Counted from the stretch's first letter, positions 7,965 to 16,484 are shown. The stretch is DNA of 48,647 nt from Candidatus Omnitrophota bacterium (GCA_023135905.1 JAGLSE010000012.1:1-48647), one strand, 5' to 3'. Notes: a model not told the origin generated them from the sequence alone. Numbers and translations are program-made.

Positions 7965-9110
7965 CTAAAAATATTCATTATAAATCGCCGATATTTTATA
8001 AAAAAATGAATTTTTAACCTTATGTTCATTCTCAAGAAAACGAGTCGTTCCATATTTCACACACCCAAAAGAAGGTGATAAAGTAGATTTATACGTTTGA
8101 GATTTTATGGAGACAGAAACAAATTTCGTTAAAAAACCATAAAACCCTTCCTTTGAATTTAACCTACCGACAAAAGCAATAGCAAACTCTTTATTCCCTG
8201 TTAATTGTTTTATTTCTTTAATTAATCTCTCTATTTCTTTACCAATATACCTTTTAGTAAACATATTTATACTTTGAGTACTCAAATTTATATACGAATC
8301 TTCTTTCTTCACAGTAATTTCTTTAGAATAAGATAATTCCTTAAATGAAATATAGCGCAAAAATACTTCTTCTGCCAAAGACAGAGATATTAAGAATTCA
8401 TTTGCCAATTTATCTAAAATTTTTTTTACCCCGAAATCAGTATACTCTATAAAATTAAAACCACTTTTATCCCTTATAACAATATGACTTGTACCATAAT
8501 CAATAGATATAACAGCCTGAATACCATTCTTTTTCTCATAAACTTGTGCAAATAAGCCTATTGGTCCGGCAATAACCCCTCCAAAAACCCTATCTAAACT
8601 GTCAAAAATTGATTCAACTTCTTTGTAAACTTTATCTTTAATCCACATCAATAATGATTTTATCTCAATTTTTTTTGCCCAACAATTTAAAGGGGGATTA
8701 TCATATTCAATCCCTTCCACATTGAAATGTATTGGGATATTATGCACACAAAAGTCATCCCAATCTAAAAATTTATTTTCCAAATAACTTTTTGCCAATG
8801 AAATATCTCCAGTTGTAATTTTTTTCTTCCGTTTTAAAAGGAAAGTTTCGGAGACTACTTTACTCTCTACAAAATTCCACGGCAATCCTAAAAATATTTT
8901 TTTTATTATAAACGATTTTTTATTTTCTATTTCTTTAATTTTTTTATCAAAAGTCTCAATATTTTGATATAAAAAATCTAGAACATTTTGTTCCATTAAA
9001 GGCAATGGGAGTTCTATTTCCTGTATAAACTTAAATTTTCCCTTTTCTAACGAGCTAAAAGTTATAAAACTTTTGTCCTCATCAAAAACAATCGCGCAAT
9101 CAACATACAT
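7965..9110 (-). CDS. ftsA: Divergent FtsA-like actin-fold division protein
   Basis: The 381-residue protein sits directly after ftsQ, the ftsA position. The body follows FtsA: a GLPWNFVES strand (75-83), KKITTGDISLAKSYL (96-110) and a VEGIEYDNPP/LNCWAKKIEIK block (131-151) like the FtsA 1C domain. ISIDYGTSHIVI (201-212) stands for the second phosphate loop, and IAFVGRLNSKEGF (311-323) for the adenosine motif. The first phosphate loop is eroded: the usual DIGT is replaced by IVFDEDKSF near residue 7-15, and the second loop lacks the GGGT run. ATP binding may therefore be weak or lost. The last 15 residues (NSFFYKISAIYNEYF) could be an amphipathic membrane-targeting helix as in FtsA. A PilM-type paralogue is the main alternative, but position argues for FtsA. 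Confidence 0.7.
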   Translation of the reverse strand: MYVDCAIVFDEDKSFITFSSLEKGKFKFIQEIELPLPLMEQNVLDFLYQNIETFDKKIKEIENKKSFIIKKIFLGLPWNFVESKVVSETFLLKRKKKITTGDISLAKSYLENKFLDWDDFCVHNIPIHFNVEGIEYDNPPLNCWAKKIEIKSLLMWIKDKVYKEVESIFDSLDRVFGGVIAGPIGLFAQVYEKKNGIQAVISIDYGTSHIVIRDKSGFNFIEYTDFGVKKILDKLANEFLISLSLAEEVFLRYISFKELSYSKEITVKKEDSYINLSTQSINMFTKRYIGKEIERLIKEIKQLTGNKEFAIAFVGRLNSKEGFYGFLTKFVSVSIKSQTYKSTLSPSFGCVKYGTTRFLENEHKVKNSFFYKISAIYNEYF

Positions 9111-9165
9111 AATACATTTAATTATTTTTTATTATTTCTAAAAAAAAGCATAACATATCTTCACC

Positions 9166-9966
9166 TCACCGGTTTAATTTTACAATTACTCTCTCAAATC
9201 TTAAATCGAAATATTCTACTAAAGAAAGTTTATCCTTAAAATATACTTGAATTTCTTCCCTCAGTTTTTCTAATCTTTTTTGAAATTTCCCATCTCCAAT
9301 TTTAACCATTATATCTTTTTTGAAAAATTTTTTATTCTCATCTAAAATATTTAATTCCAAAATAAAATATAATGCTTGAATAGAAGAAGAATTTATCGAT
9401 TTTATTTTAGAATCTTTGAAAAACTCATTATCTTTAAAAGCCCTAACCAAATTAACTGAACTTCTTACTTTTTCATTAATAACTTCATCCCCAATCTTAT
9501 AATACTGTTCATAATTACTAGCTTCAATAGAAATCAAACCTTCGTATGGATTAGATTGGCCATTAGTTAAAACTATTAAATCTACATCTATAGGATAAAA
9601 CTTTTTCCCCTTAATTTGAGCAAATAACTCTCTTTTTTCAACTTCAATAATCAAAGATGACGGAAATTTTTTCACAACAGACACCTTTTTAAAGATAGGG
9701 TTACGCTCAAGAATATCTGCCGAAATAGCTTTAATATCTATTACGAATAAAGACTGACCCATTATTCGATTTAAAATATTTTTATCTAATTGAACATTAC
9801 AATGAATACTTCCTTTTTTTACCCTAAAATTATCAGATTTATAAACCATAAAACCTGTACCACCAAAAATAAAAATTAATAAAATAAAAAACACACTACC
9901 CTTAATAAGGGTAGGACTAATTTTAAAAGGCAAATACTTAATCTTTTTTTTCTTTCTCTTTCTCAT
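9166..9966 (-). CDS. ftsQ: Cell division protein FtsQ
   Basis: The 266-residue protein has a short Lys/Arg-rich cytoplasmic start (RKRKKKKIKYLP), a single membrane helix at about residues 19-41, and a periplasmic POTRA domain. The POTRA core is seen in GQSLFVIDIKAISADILER and the following FKKVSVVKKFPSSLIIEVEK, which is the family hallmark. FtsQ links early and late division proteins (with FtsL and FtsB). The ATG at 9966 overlaps the ddl stop as ATGA. Length is normal. Sequence conservation in this family is low, but the architecture and gene order make the call safe. Confidence 0.9.
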   Translation of the reverse strand: MRKRKKKKIKYLPFKISPTLIKGSVFFILLIFIFGGTGFMVYKSDNFRVKKGSIHCNVQLDKNILNRIMGQSLFVIDIKAISADILERNPIFKKVSVVKKFPSSLIIEVEKRELFAQIKGKKFYPIDVDLIVLTNGQSNPYEGLISIEASNYEQYYKIGDEVINEKVRSSVNLVRAFKDNEFFKDSKIKSINSSSIQALYFILELNILDENKKFFKKDIMVKIGDGKFQKRLEKLREEIQVYFKDKLSLVEYFDLRFERVIVKLNR

Positions 9967-10877
9967 AAAGTCAACTCCGCCATCTTTAATATTAGATTAT
10001 CAAAATTTAAACCACAAGCTGCAGCAGAAAGGGGTAAAAGGCTATGTGACGTTAAGCCGGGTATAGAATTAACTTCTAAAACGAATAACCTATTATCTTT
10101 GGCTAATATCATATCTACACGCGAAAAATGACGACAACCTAATTCATTATGAGCCAAAACCCCAGTTTCTTGAACCTTTTTATAAATACAATCTTCTAAT
10201 TCTGCCGGTACTATAAAATCTGTTTTTAAGTCACCATATTTATTATCAAAATCAAAGTAACCTTTCTTAGGCTTTATTTCTATCACCGCTAAAGGTTTTC
10301 CATCTAAAATACCTACTGTCAATTCTCTGCCCTGAATATAACTTTCTATAATTATTTCATGACTATATGAAAAAGCTAAATCAAAAGCTGATTTTAATTT
10401 CATTTGTTCTTTTACAATAGATATACCTAAGCTTGATCCCGAACAAGAAGGTTTAATCACTACCGGTAATTCCATATTTCTAGGTATATTTTTAAATTCT
10501 GTACAAATTGAAAAGTCCGGTGTCGGAACATTAGTCTTTAAAAAAATGCTTTTTGCTAAAACCTTATCCATAGATATAAGGCTAGATAAAGGCCGAGAAC
10601 CCGTATATGGAATATTTATATCTTCTAAAACCCTTTGAATTCCGCCATCTTCACCGAATCCACCATGAAGAGCTATGAACGCTAAATCCAGATTATAAGA
10701 AATTATTTGGTCCCTAATTTTATTATGACAAGTATTGGAAATATCAATGAAAACCGCATCTAATTTCTTCCTCCACAATACCTCCAATACTCCTTTAGCA
10801 GAAATCAAAGAAATTTCTTTTTCTCCGGATACACCTCCGCCTAAAACACCTATTTTTTTATTTTTTAACAAATTCAT
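9963..10877 (-). CDS. ddl: D-alanine--D-alanine ligase
   Basis: An ATP-grasp enzyme that joins two D-alanines for the peptidoglycan stem. Seen are GGGVSGEKEISLISAKG at the start, ALHGGFGEDGGIQ, the ATP-grasp strand VVIKPSCSGSSLGIS and the C-terminal metal/ATP site LFVLEVNSIPGLTSHSLLP. I choose ATG at 10877 (304 residues), preceded by GAGG about 11 bases upstream. The frame stays open to 10913, but those 12 codons fall inside a heptanucleotide repeat array and add no family-like sequence. Order murC-murB-ddl-ftsQ is the classic dcw order. Confidence 0.95.
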   Translation of the reverse strand: MNLLKNKKIGVLGGGVSGEKEISLISAKGVLEVLWRKKLDAVFIDISNTCHNKIRDQIISYNLDLAFIALHGGFGEDGGIQRVLEDINIPYTGSRPLSSLISMDKVLAKSIFLKTNVPTPDFSICTEFKNIPRNMELPVVIKPSCSGSSLGISIVKEQMKLKSAFDLAFSYSHEIIIESYIQGRELTVGILDGKPLAVIEIKPKKGYFDFDNKYGDLKTDFIVPAELEDCIYKKVQETGVLAHNELGCRHFSRVDMILAKDNRLFVLEVNSIPGLTSHSLLPLSAAACGLNFDNLILKMAELTL

Positions 10878-10885
10878 ATTACAAT

Positions 10886-10976
10886 AGACCTCAGACATTA
10901 GACTTAAGACCACAGACTAAAAACAATAGACATTAAACATTAGATTTAAAACCCCAGACTAAAAACTAAAAATATA
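10886..10976. repeat. Heptanucleotide array, consensus AGACNNN (13 units)
   Basis: Thirteen consecutive 7-bp units start with A-[GA]-A-[CT] and vary in the last three bases, for example AGACCTC, AGACATT, AGACTTA, AGACCAC, AGACTAA, AAACAAT and AGACATT. The register holds without a break across 91 bp, with drift towards the distal (right) end. The array lies immediately upstream of ddl and, read on the minus strand, supplies the GAGG used as its ribosome binding site. It resembles the short tandem heptamer repeats (STRR) of cyanobacteria in style only. Confidence 0.8.
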
Positions 10977-11182
10977 ATAAATCAAAACAAAAATACAAAA
11001 TTAAAAACAAAAATTAAATTATTCTGTAGCTACACACTATATTGTGTCTAACTATATTGTCCATTTTAATCATTAATAATATTTGCGTTTAACAAAAGCT
11101 AAAATTATTCTACACCGCATAGCAATATATAATTCTTCTTTTTTTCCTATGAGCTAAATACTGCCCGCTAAGAGCTTCTTCT
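10977..11182. other. AT-rich intergenic stretch, no gene seen
   Basis: Together with the heptamer array this fills the murB-ddl gap. An 11-base direct repeat-like pair (ACTATATTGTGTCTA and ACTATATTGTCC, near 11036-11062) is the only structure seen. No open frame with a ribosome binding site was found. Confidence 0.5.
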
Positions 11183-12037
11183 CTATGTCCATCTTATAAC
11201 TTCTTCCTCCAACTCTACGCACTTCTCAGCCAAAACAGTTTTCTTTATTTTTTGAATTAAAAAATCTATATCCTCATACTTTGCCGAACCACGATTAATA
11301 ATATAATTTGCATGTATATGTGAAATTTGAGCATCATTATATTTAATTCCTTTTAATCCACTAGAATCGATTAAATAACCAGCACTTACATCTGGAGGAT
11401 TTTTAAAAACTGAACCACAGCTAGGATAGCTATAATCCTGAAAATCATACCTTTTAAGTATAATATTTTTAATAGCTCTCCTCAAACAACTATTACTCAA
11501 AAACTTAAATCTAGCCTTTAAAATAACAACATTTTTAAGAGATGAATATCTATATCCAAAAAAAATATCATTTTTCCTAAAAGTATTAGTATTTCCTCTT
11601 TCATCTATAGTATCCACTTCCACAAGATAAGACGATAAAGCTGTTCCAAAAGAGGAAGCATTCATACGTATCAATCCGCCTATCGTCCCCGGAATACCAG
11701 CTAAATTTTCTATTCCGCCAAAATTATTTTTAAGGCAAAATTTAAGCAAAGAAGATAAAGAAGTAGAACCTCCTACCTCAACATAATCATCACTCCTGCG
11801 AATACGATTAAATCCTTGACCAAGTTTTAATATTGGCGTTGTTATCTTTCCATCATTTATAAGTAAATTTGATCCTCCCCCCAATATATAAAGATTAAAT
11901 CCATAATCTTTAATAACGGAACCAACTTCTTTAGTGCTATTAGCAATTATTAATAAACTTGCTTTACCTCCGACTTTATAGGTATTAAACTTTTTTAGAT
12001 CAACATCGCGCTTTAATTCGATATTTTTTAAATTCAC
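11183..12037 (-). CDS. murB: UDP-N-acetylenolpyruvoylglucosamine reductase
   Basis: FAD-dependent enzyme that reduces UDP-GlcNAc-enolpyruvate to UDP-MurNAc in the cytoplasm. Motifs visible in order are KKFNTYKVGGKA (FAD domain start), ILGGGSNLLI, ENLAGIPGTIGGLIRMNASSFG, and the catalytic region SYPSCGSVFKNPP, whose Ser after Gly is the expected proton donor. The GLKGIKYNDAQISHIHANYIIN block and the terminal VELEEEVIRW with its catalytic Glu follow. Its 284 residues fit the shorter type II MurB. The start codon lies 38 bp inside murC, so the two genes overlap in different frames and are probably coupled. Confidence 0.96.
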   Translation of the reverse strand: MNLKNIELKRDVDLKKFNTYKVGGKASLLIIANSTKEVGSVIKDYGFNLYILGGGSNLLINDGKITTPILKLGQGFNRIRRSDDYVEVGGSTSLSSLLKFCLKNNFGGIENLAGIPGTIGGLIRMNASSFGTALSSYLVEVDTIDERGNTNTFRKNDIFFGYRYSSLKNVVILKARFKFLSNSCLRRAIKNIILKRYDFQDYSYPSCGSVFKNPPDVSAGYLIDSSGLKGIKYNDAQISHIHANYIINRGSAKYEDIDFLIQKIKKTVLAEKCVELEEEVIRWT

Positions 12038-13385
12038 TTATAACCTCACGCATTACGATATTTATATCTCCAGCTCCCAGAGCTAGCACAAGATCTCCCT
12101 TCTTTAGAACTAAAGGAATATCCTGAGCCAGCTTATCTTTAGAAACATAACTCACATTATTTTTAATATTTTTTGTAATTATTTTATAAATATATAATGG
12201 ATCTATAAACTCAATATTCTCCTCAGACGCGCTATATATATCAGTTATAACAAGTTCATCCGCTTCAGAAAAACAACCGGAAAAACAATCTTTTAGGGAT
12301 TTGATACGAGAAAAACGATGCGGCTGAAAAATAACAAATAATCGTTTAGGGTTTAATAACTTTGCTGCTTTTAAAACTGCCTTTATTTCTGTTGGATGAT
12401 GAGCATAATCATCAACAAATGTTATATTTTCATAAGTTCCGTTAATCTGAAAACGTCTCTTAGTCCCTTTAAAATATTTCAAAGCTTTATTTACTTTAAC
12501 TAAATCTTCCCCAATATGTAAAAAATACGCAAAAACCGCCAAAGTATTAAGACAATTATGTTCTCCTAAAAGGGGTGTCTTTACTTCATCAATAAATTCA
12601 CCTTTAATATGTAAATCAAAACAACTATACATACCATCAAAACGAAAATTTTTTCCAACAACCAAATTATGATCTTCCCATCCAAAACTAATACCATCAA
12701 CTTCAGATAAAATGTTTTTTATAAAAGGCTGATCCCCCCACCCAATAACTTTATTTTTAGTTTGACGGGCAAATTTCATGAAACTATTCTTTAAATTTTC
12801 CATACTTCCATAATGTTCTAAATGTTCTTTATCTATATTTGTAATTATAGATATCCATGGTCTATAATAAAGAAAGCTTCCATCACTTTCATCTGTTTCA
12901 CTAACAAAAACATCATCACCCCACCAGGCACCTCTCGAATAATTTAACGATTGTCCGCCTAAAAAAACCGTAGGATTATGACCTAAATTAATAAGAAGAT
13001 AACTTAATAATGCGGTTGTAGTTGTTTTGCCATGACTACCTGCAATAGCGACCATTTTTTTATCTTCACATAATTTAGCTAATAATTCCCCTCTATTTAA
13101 AACATTTATTCCTCTTTTTTTTGCTTCAATTATTTCAGGATTATTCTCTTTTATTGCTGAGGAATAGCAAATTATATTTACATCTATATCTATATTTTTA
13201 GCGGCATGGCCTAAAAAAACTTTGATATTATTTTCTTGAAGATTTTTTACAGTAGCGCTATAATTTTGGTCAGAACCTGCAACTTCAATACCCCTTTCCT
13301 TAAGAAGAAGAGCTATCCCGCTCATACCTACTCCTCCAATACCTATAAAATAAGCTTTAGTTATTTTAGATAAAATTTTTTCCAT
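12000..13385 (-). CDS. murC: UDP-N-acetylmuramate--L-alanine ligase
   Basis: The 461-residue Mur ligase adds the first stem amino acid. The Rossmann start AYFIGIGGVGMSGIALLL, the ATP-binding loop AGSHGKTTTTALL near residue 115, DESDGSFLYYRP, NIDKEHLEHYGS and VDDYAHHPTEIKA are all present; the last is a strong MurC signature. Length is normal. The gene overlaps the upstream peptidase-MA-like gene by 25 bp and murB by 38 bp, so the whole stretch is tightly packed. Confidence 0.97.
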   Translation of the reverse strand: MEKILSKITKAYFIGIGGVGMSGIALLLKERGIEVAGSDQNYSATVKNLQENNIKVFLGHAAKNIDIDVNIICYSSAIKENNPEIIEAKKRGINVLNRGELLAKLCEDKKMVAIAGSHGKTTTTALLSYLLINLGHNPTVFLGGQSLNYSRGAWWGDDVFVSETDESDGSFLYYRPWISIITNIDKEHLEHYGSMENLKNSFMKFARQTKNKVIGWGDQPFIKNILSEVDGISFGWEDHNLVVGKNFRFDGMYSCFDLHIKGEFIDEVKTPLLGEHNCLNTLAVFAYFLHIGEDLVKVNKALKYFKGTKRRFQINGTYENITFVDDYAHHPTEIKAVLKAAKLLNPKRLFVIFQPHRFSRIKSLKDCFSGCFSEADELVITDIYSASEENIEFIDPLYIYKIITKNIKNNVSYVSKDKLAQDIPLVLKKGDLVLALGAGDINIVMREVISEFKKYRIKARC

Positions 13386-14176
13386 GCTTTCTCCAAACCA
13401 TCTAAATCTTTAAGATAATAAAATTTTTTCGCTAATGCCTCTTCAAAACTATACCCTTTCTTAAGAGCCTGCTTTAAATTATAAAATTTTCTTTTTCCGT
13501 ATTTAGTTATAATGAAATTTACAATCGAAAAAGATTCAAGATAAAAAAAACGAACATCTTCATCTGGATAACTCTTTAAATTTGTCCCGGTTATGTTAGA
13601 TAAATCAGTCAATTTAATATATTTATCATTTTTTAATCTTTTTTTTAATTCAAAAAGTGAATTTTTATATTTTGTTTTTGCATACTTATCTTCAACATAA
13701 CAAGCTGTTCCTTCATCCAACCAAAGAGGTAGTTGACCAGTCCCAACATATTCCCGAAAAATTATATGTGTTAATTCGTGAATAAGAATAGATTCAAACT
13801 GCTGATGATTAGGAAAAGTATAAATTTTTTTATTTATATAATCAACACAGGCCCCAGACCAAGGAGGACATTCAAAACGAGTTTTATAATCATCACGATC
13901 TTTAGCAATAAAAATTTTTGCTCTATTCTCCCATGACCAAAACTCATCACGTATTAGATTAAATTCCTGTGTAATTATTGTATAATATTTCTCAGCCGTA
14001 TTTTTTATTTTATTAACATGAGAGTAATCTACGTCTTTATGGTAATTAATCACAAAATGACTAGACCTTAGTTGTTTAGAATCTTTATCTTTATCATAAG
14101 CCCTAGGAAAAACTTCACTAATATGAAGAACATTTAGGATAAAACTAAAAACGATTATCTTTACAAAAATCTTCAT
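13361..14176 (-). CDS. Secreted peptidase-MA-like metalloprotease inside the mur cluster
   Basis: The 271-residue protein starts with a signal-peptide-like segment (MKIFVKIIVFSFILNVLHIS). The zinc-binding HELTH motif is at residues 133-137, with a downstream Glu in LPLWLDEGTACYVED (E155), as in the gluzincin peptidase-MA family. Upstream, RSSHFVINYHKD and FECPPWSGACVDYINKKIY fit this family. It is probably exported to the envelope. The gene overlaps murG by 32 bp and murC by 25 bp, which implies coupled expression with cell-wall synthesis. Such a gene is not part of the textbook dcw cluster. A role in processing an envelope or division protein is inference; the substrate is unknown. Confidence 0.8.
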   Translation of the reverse strand: MKIFVKIIVFSFILNVLHISEVFPRAYDKDKDSKQLRSSHFVINYHKDVDYSHVNKIKNTAEKYYTIITQEFNLIRDEFWSWENRAKIFIAKDRDDYKTRFECPPWSGACVDYINKKIYTFPNHQQFESILIHELTHIIFREYVGTGQLPLWLDEGTACYVEDKYAKTKYKNSLFELKKRLKNDKYIKLTDLSNITGTNLKSYPDEDVRFFYLESFSIVNFIITKYGKRKFYNLKQALKKGYSFEEALAKKFYYLKDLDGLEKAWKKFYLK

Positions 14177-15167
14177 AACCTACCCCTAATTTGATTCTAT
14201 TAAAATTTCTACTCATAGAATTTCTCAAGTCCTCGTCACAAATAATTTTCCTTAAATAGATATTAAAATTTTGATAACAAAATGTGTTTTGCATGTACAT
14301 ATTAGCGACTTCTCTTTCTGCAAAATAAGAAGCATTTTCTTTTTGATGCCCACCTCCCCCAGGATGGGGTATCAAAATTGAAGGAATTTTATAAAAGGAA
14401 ATCTCACCTAAGGTTCCCGCGCCTGCCCTAGAAACAACTATATCCGCCGCACTATATAGTACCCCAATATCATAATAAAAACTTCTAACAAACTTTCTAT
14501 TATCTATTGTATTATAAAATTGCTCAATTTCAAAGCATCCTATTTTACCTGTAATATGTATAATTTGGTAATCTTTTCGAAATTTTTTAACAAATTCAAT
14601 AAAAACATCATTAATAAAGACTGAACCTTGACTCCCTCCAAAACAAAAAATTACAGGTTTATTATCAAAATTTAAAATTTTACGTGCTTCTGATTTATCG
14701 ATTTTTCGAATATTCTGCCTAAGAGGTATACCGATAACTATATTTTTTTTGTTATTACCCTCATATGGAAACCCTCTTAACATTTTACTAACAAAAATTG
14801 AAAGTATCCTATTTGCTTTACCAAACTTTAAATTTGGCTCATAAATTTTAGTATCTAACCCTAACAACGCACTCCATAAAACCAAAAAAAAACTGTCCCT
14901 GCCGCCAAAGCCTATTACCTCATGAGGCTTACTTTTAAGGATTACATAAAATGCTTCAAAACAACGCCAAAACAATTCTAAAAACAAATTACGAAACGTA
15001 AAGCTTCTTCCTAAAACATAAAACCCTTCATTCTTTATATATTTTTTTAAAGCTGATGAAGTAACAAAAAAATATACATTGTTTGACTTATTCCTTATTT
15101 TTTTACCTATAGTTAAAGCCGGGAAGACGTGTCCTCCGCTTCGTTCACATGCTAATAATATACGCAT
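14145..15167 (-). CDS. murG: Lipid II synthase, GlcNAc transferase MurG (divergent)
   Basis: The 340-residue GT-B enzyme converts lipid I to lipid II on the cytoplasmic face. It follows MurG layout: a glycine-rich start (ACERSGGHVFPALTIG), FGGRDSFF, YEPNLKFGKANRIL, CFGGSQGSVFINDVF and SRAGAGTLGEISFYKIPSIL, then IPHPGGGGHQKENA. Several signatures deviate from the usual GGTGGHxxPA, the PGxANR-type and the xxHQxxNA consensus (E-R-S replaces G-G-T, and the Pro before GKANR is Phe). Position between ftsW and murC supports MurG over the MGDG-type paralogue found at 3360. The key UDP-GlcNAc GGSQG and SRAGAGT loops are intact. Confidence 0.9.
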   Translation of the reverse strand: MRILLACERSGGHVFPALTIGKKIRNKSNNVYFFVTSSALKKYIKNEGFYVLGRSFTFRNLFLELFWRCFEAFYVILKSKPHEVIGFGGRDSFFLVLWSALLGLDTKIYEPNLKFGKANRILSIFVSKMLRGFPYEGNNKKNIVIGIPLRQNIRKIDKSEARKILNFDNKPVIFCFGGSQGSVFINDVFIEFVKKFRKDYQIIHITGKIGCFEIEQFYNTIDNRKFVRSFYYDIGVLYSAADIVVSRAGAGTLGEISFYKIPSILIPHPGGGGHQKENASYFAEREVANMYMQNTFCYQNFNIYLRKIICDEDLRNSMSRNFNRIKLGVGYEDFCKDNRF

Positions 15168-15216
15168 AAATTTTATTTATATTAAAAATGCACCTTCTAA
15201 ATATTTTTCTAAAAAA

Positions 15217-16368
15217 TTACCGAAAGTTATTGAAACTTTTATCCTCTTTTTTAGAAGCATTAAAAAATAATCCTAAAAGTATATAATGTACCACTAAATT
15301 ACTGCCTCCATAACTAATGAACGGCAAAGACAATCCTTTTGTCGGAAAAAGCCCACAACTAACCCCTATATTTAATATTACCTCTAAACCAAATATTAAC
15401 GTTATCCCGCTAAGTATACCCTTTTTGAAATTATCTTTTGCGTCATTAGATATTTTTATCATCTTATAAAATAAAATGATAAAAATAAAAAGAATTCCTA
15501 ATGCCCCTAATAATCCAAATTCTTCCGCAATAATAGAATAAATAAAATCAGTATGTGCTGCCGGAAGAAAAAAAAGTTTTTGTCTACTCTCTCCAAACCC
15601 AACACCTAATAATCCGCCTACTCCATAGGCTATTTGAGATTGAACTAATTGAAATCCAGCCCCTTGAGAATCCGCAAATGGATTTAAATATGCGGTTATT
15701 CTACGGAATCTATATGGATATAAAGTTATTAAAAAAAATAGTCCTATGCTTCCCAATAATGCAACAGAAGCTAAATGTTTAAGTTTAGCACCCCAAATAA
15801 AAACAAATAATATTGTCCACAATACCCAAAATATTGATGTGCCTAAGTCTGGCTGGGAAACAAGTAAAATACATATTAACCCTAAAACTAAGCCTAAAGG
15901 CAATAATCCATACCTAATATTTTTTATAAGTTTATTTTTTCTATTACAATAATCAGCAGTATAGAGCAAAAAAGAGATTTTTAATAATTCAGAAGGCTGT
16001 ATATTCACACCGAATAAACTTAACCATCTTCTGGCTCCTCCGGCTTTATTTCCATAAATAAAAAGCCCAATCAAAGATAAAATTGTTAAAACAAGTATAC
16101 TCTTATTATAACGCCGTAAAACATTTAAATCCAAAAATAAAAAAATATAAAAAAATATCAATCCGACAAACAAAAAAGATAGTTGACGTTTTAAAAAAAA
16201 AGCTGCATCTGAAGTTTCTTTAAAAGCATATATACCGGAAGCCTCGTACACCATAAGTATACCAAATAAGGTCAATGAGAAAATAGATATAAATATAAAT
16301 TTTCTTTCTTTTTTTAACTCTTTAGAAGTCATAGAATTTTCGTATCGCGTATTGATTAACATTCCCAT
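15217..16368 (-). CDS. ftsW: SEDS-family glycan polymerase FtsW
   Basis: A ten-segment membrane protein of the SEDS family that polymerises lipid II at the septum together with FtsI. Recognisable pieces are RRWLSLFGVNIQPSELLKIS, SQPDLGTSIFW, YRFRRITAYLNPF, GFQLVQSQIAYGVGGLLGVG, the AAHTDFIYSIIAEEFGLLG block and LPFISYGGSNLV. I prefer the ATG at 16368, which has GAGAAAG a few bases upstream. The frame could extend to a TTG at 16386, but that codon lies in a perfect hairpin repeat, so a repeat-derived extension is more likely. An internal ATG at 16332 is also possible. The murG start follows after 49 bp. Confidence 0.95.
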   Translation of the reverse strand: MGMLINTRYENSMTSKELKKERKFIFISIFSLTLFGILMVYEASGIYAFKETSDAAFFLKRQLSFLFVGLIFFYIFLFLDLNVLRRYNKSILVLTILSLIGLFIYGNKAGGARRWLSLFGVNIQPSELLKISFLLYTADYCNRKNKLIKNIRYGLLPLGLVLGLICILLVSQPDLGTSIFWVLWTILFVFIWGAKLKHLASVALLGSIGLFFLITLYPYRFRRITAYLNPFADSQGAGFQLVQSQIAYGVGGLLGVGFGESRQKLFFLPAAHTDFIYSIIAEEFGLLGALGILFIFIILFYKMIKISNDAKDNFKKGILSGITLIFGLEVILNIGVSCGLFPTKGLSLPFISYGGSNLVVHYILLGLFFNASKKEDKSFNNFR

Positions 16369-16380
16369 TATTTCTTTCTC

Positions 16381-16401
16381 GGACAAGGCTAGGCCTTGTC
16401 C
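16381..16401. repeat. Perfect hairpin GGACAAGGC-TAG-GCCTTGTCC
   Basis: Two perfectly complementary 9-bp arms with a 3-base loop sit directly upstream of the ftsW start. It is much more GC-rich than its surroundings and has no T-run. It is one of several palindromic elements in this 380-bp gap. Confidence 0.7.
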
Positions 16402-16444
16402 ATACGATATCTTTATATTACAATTTTACACATTTTTATATAAT

Positions 16445-16484
16445 CATGAGCCGGGACACGCGCGGCCCTACAATTTTTTATTTC
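16445..16484 (+). repeat. Interspersed palindromic element, copy A (divergent)
   Basis: The segment GGGACACGCGCGGCCCTACAATTTTTTATTT matches the pattern of the other copies: a GC-rich inverted repeat followed by CCCTACAAT and a T-rich tail. The inner arms have drifted compared with the copies at 27881, 37817 and 38066. Confidence 0.55.

Noticed and set aside
10878-10913. Twelve-residue N-terminal extension of ddl
   Set aside because: These codons lie mostly in the heptamer array and are not family-like; the GAGG needed for initiation falls within them.
10886-10976. CRISPR array
   Set aside because: Units are 7 bp with no spacers of phage-like length and there are no cas genes nearby.
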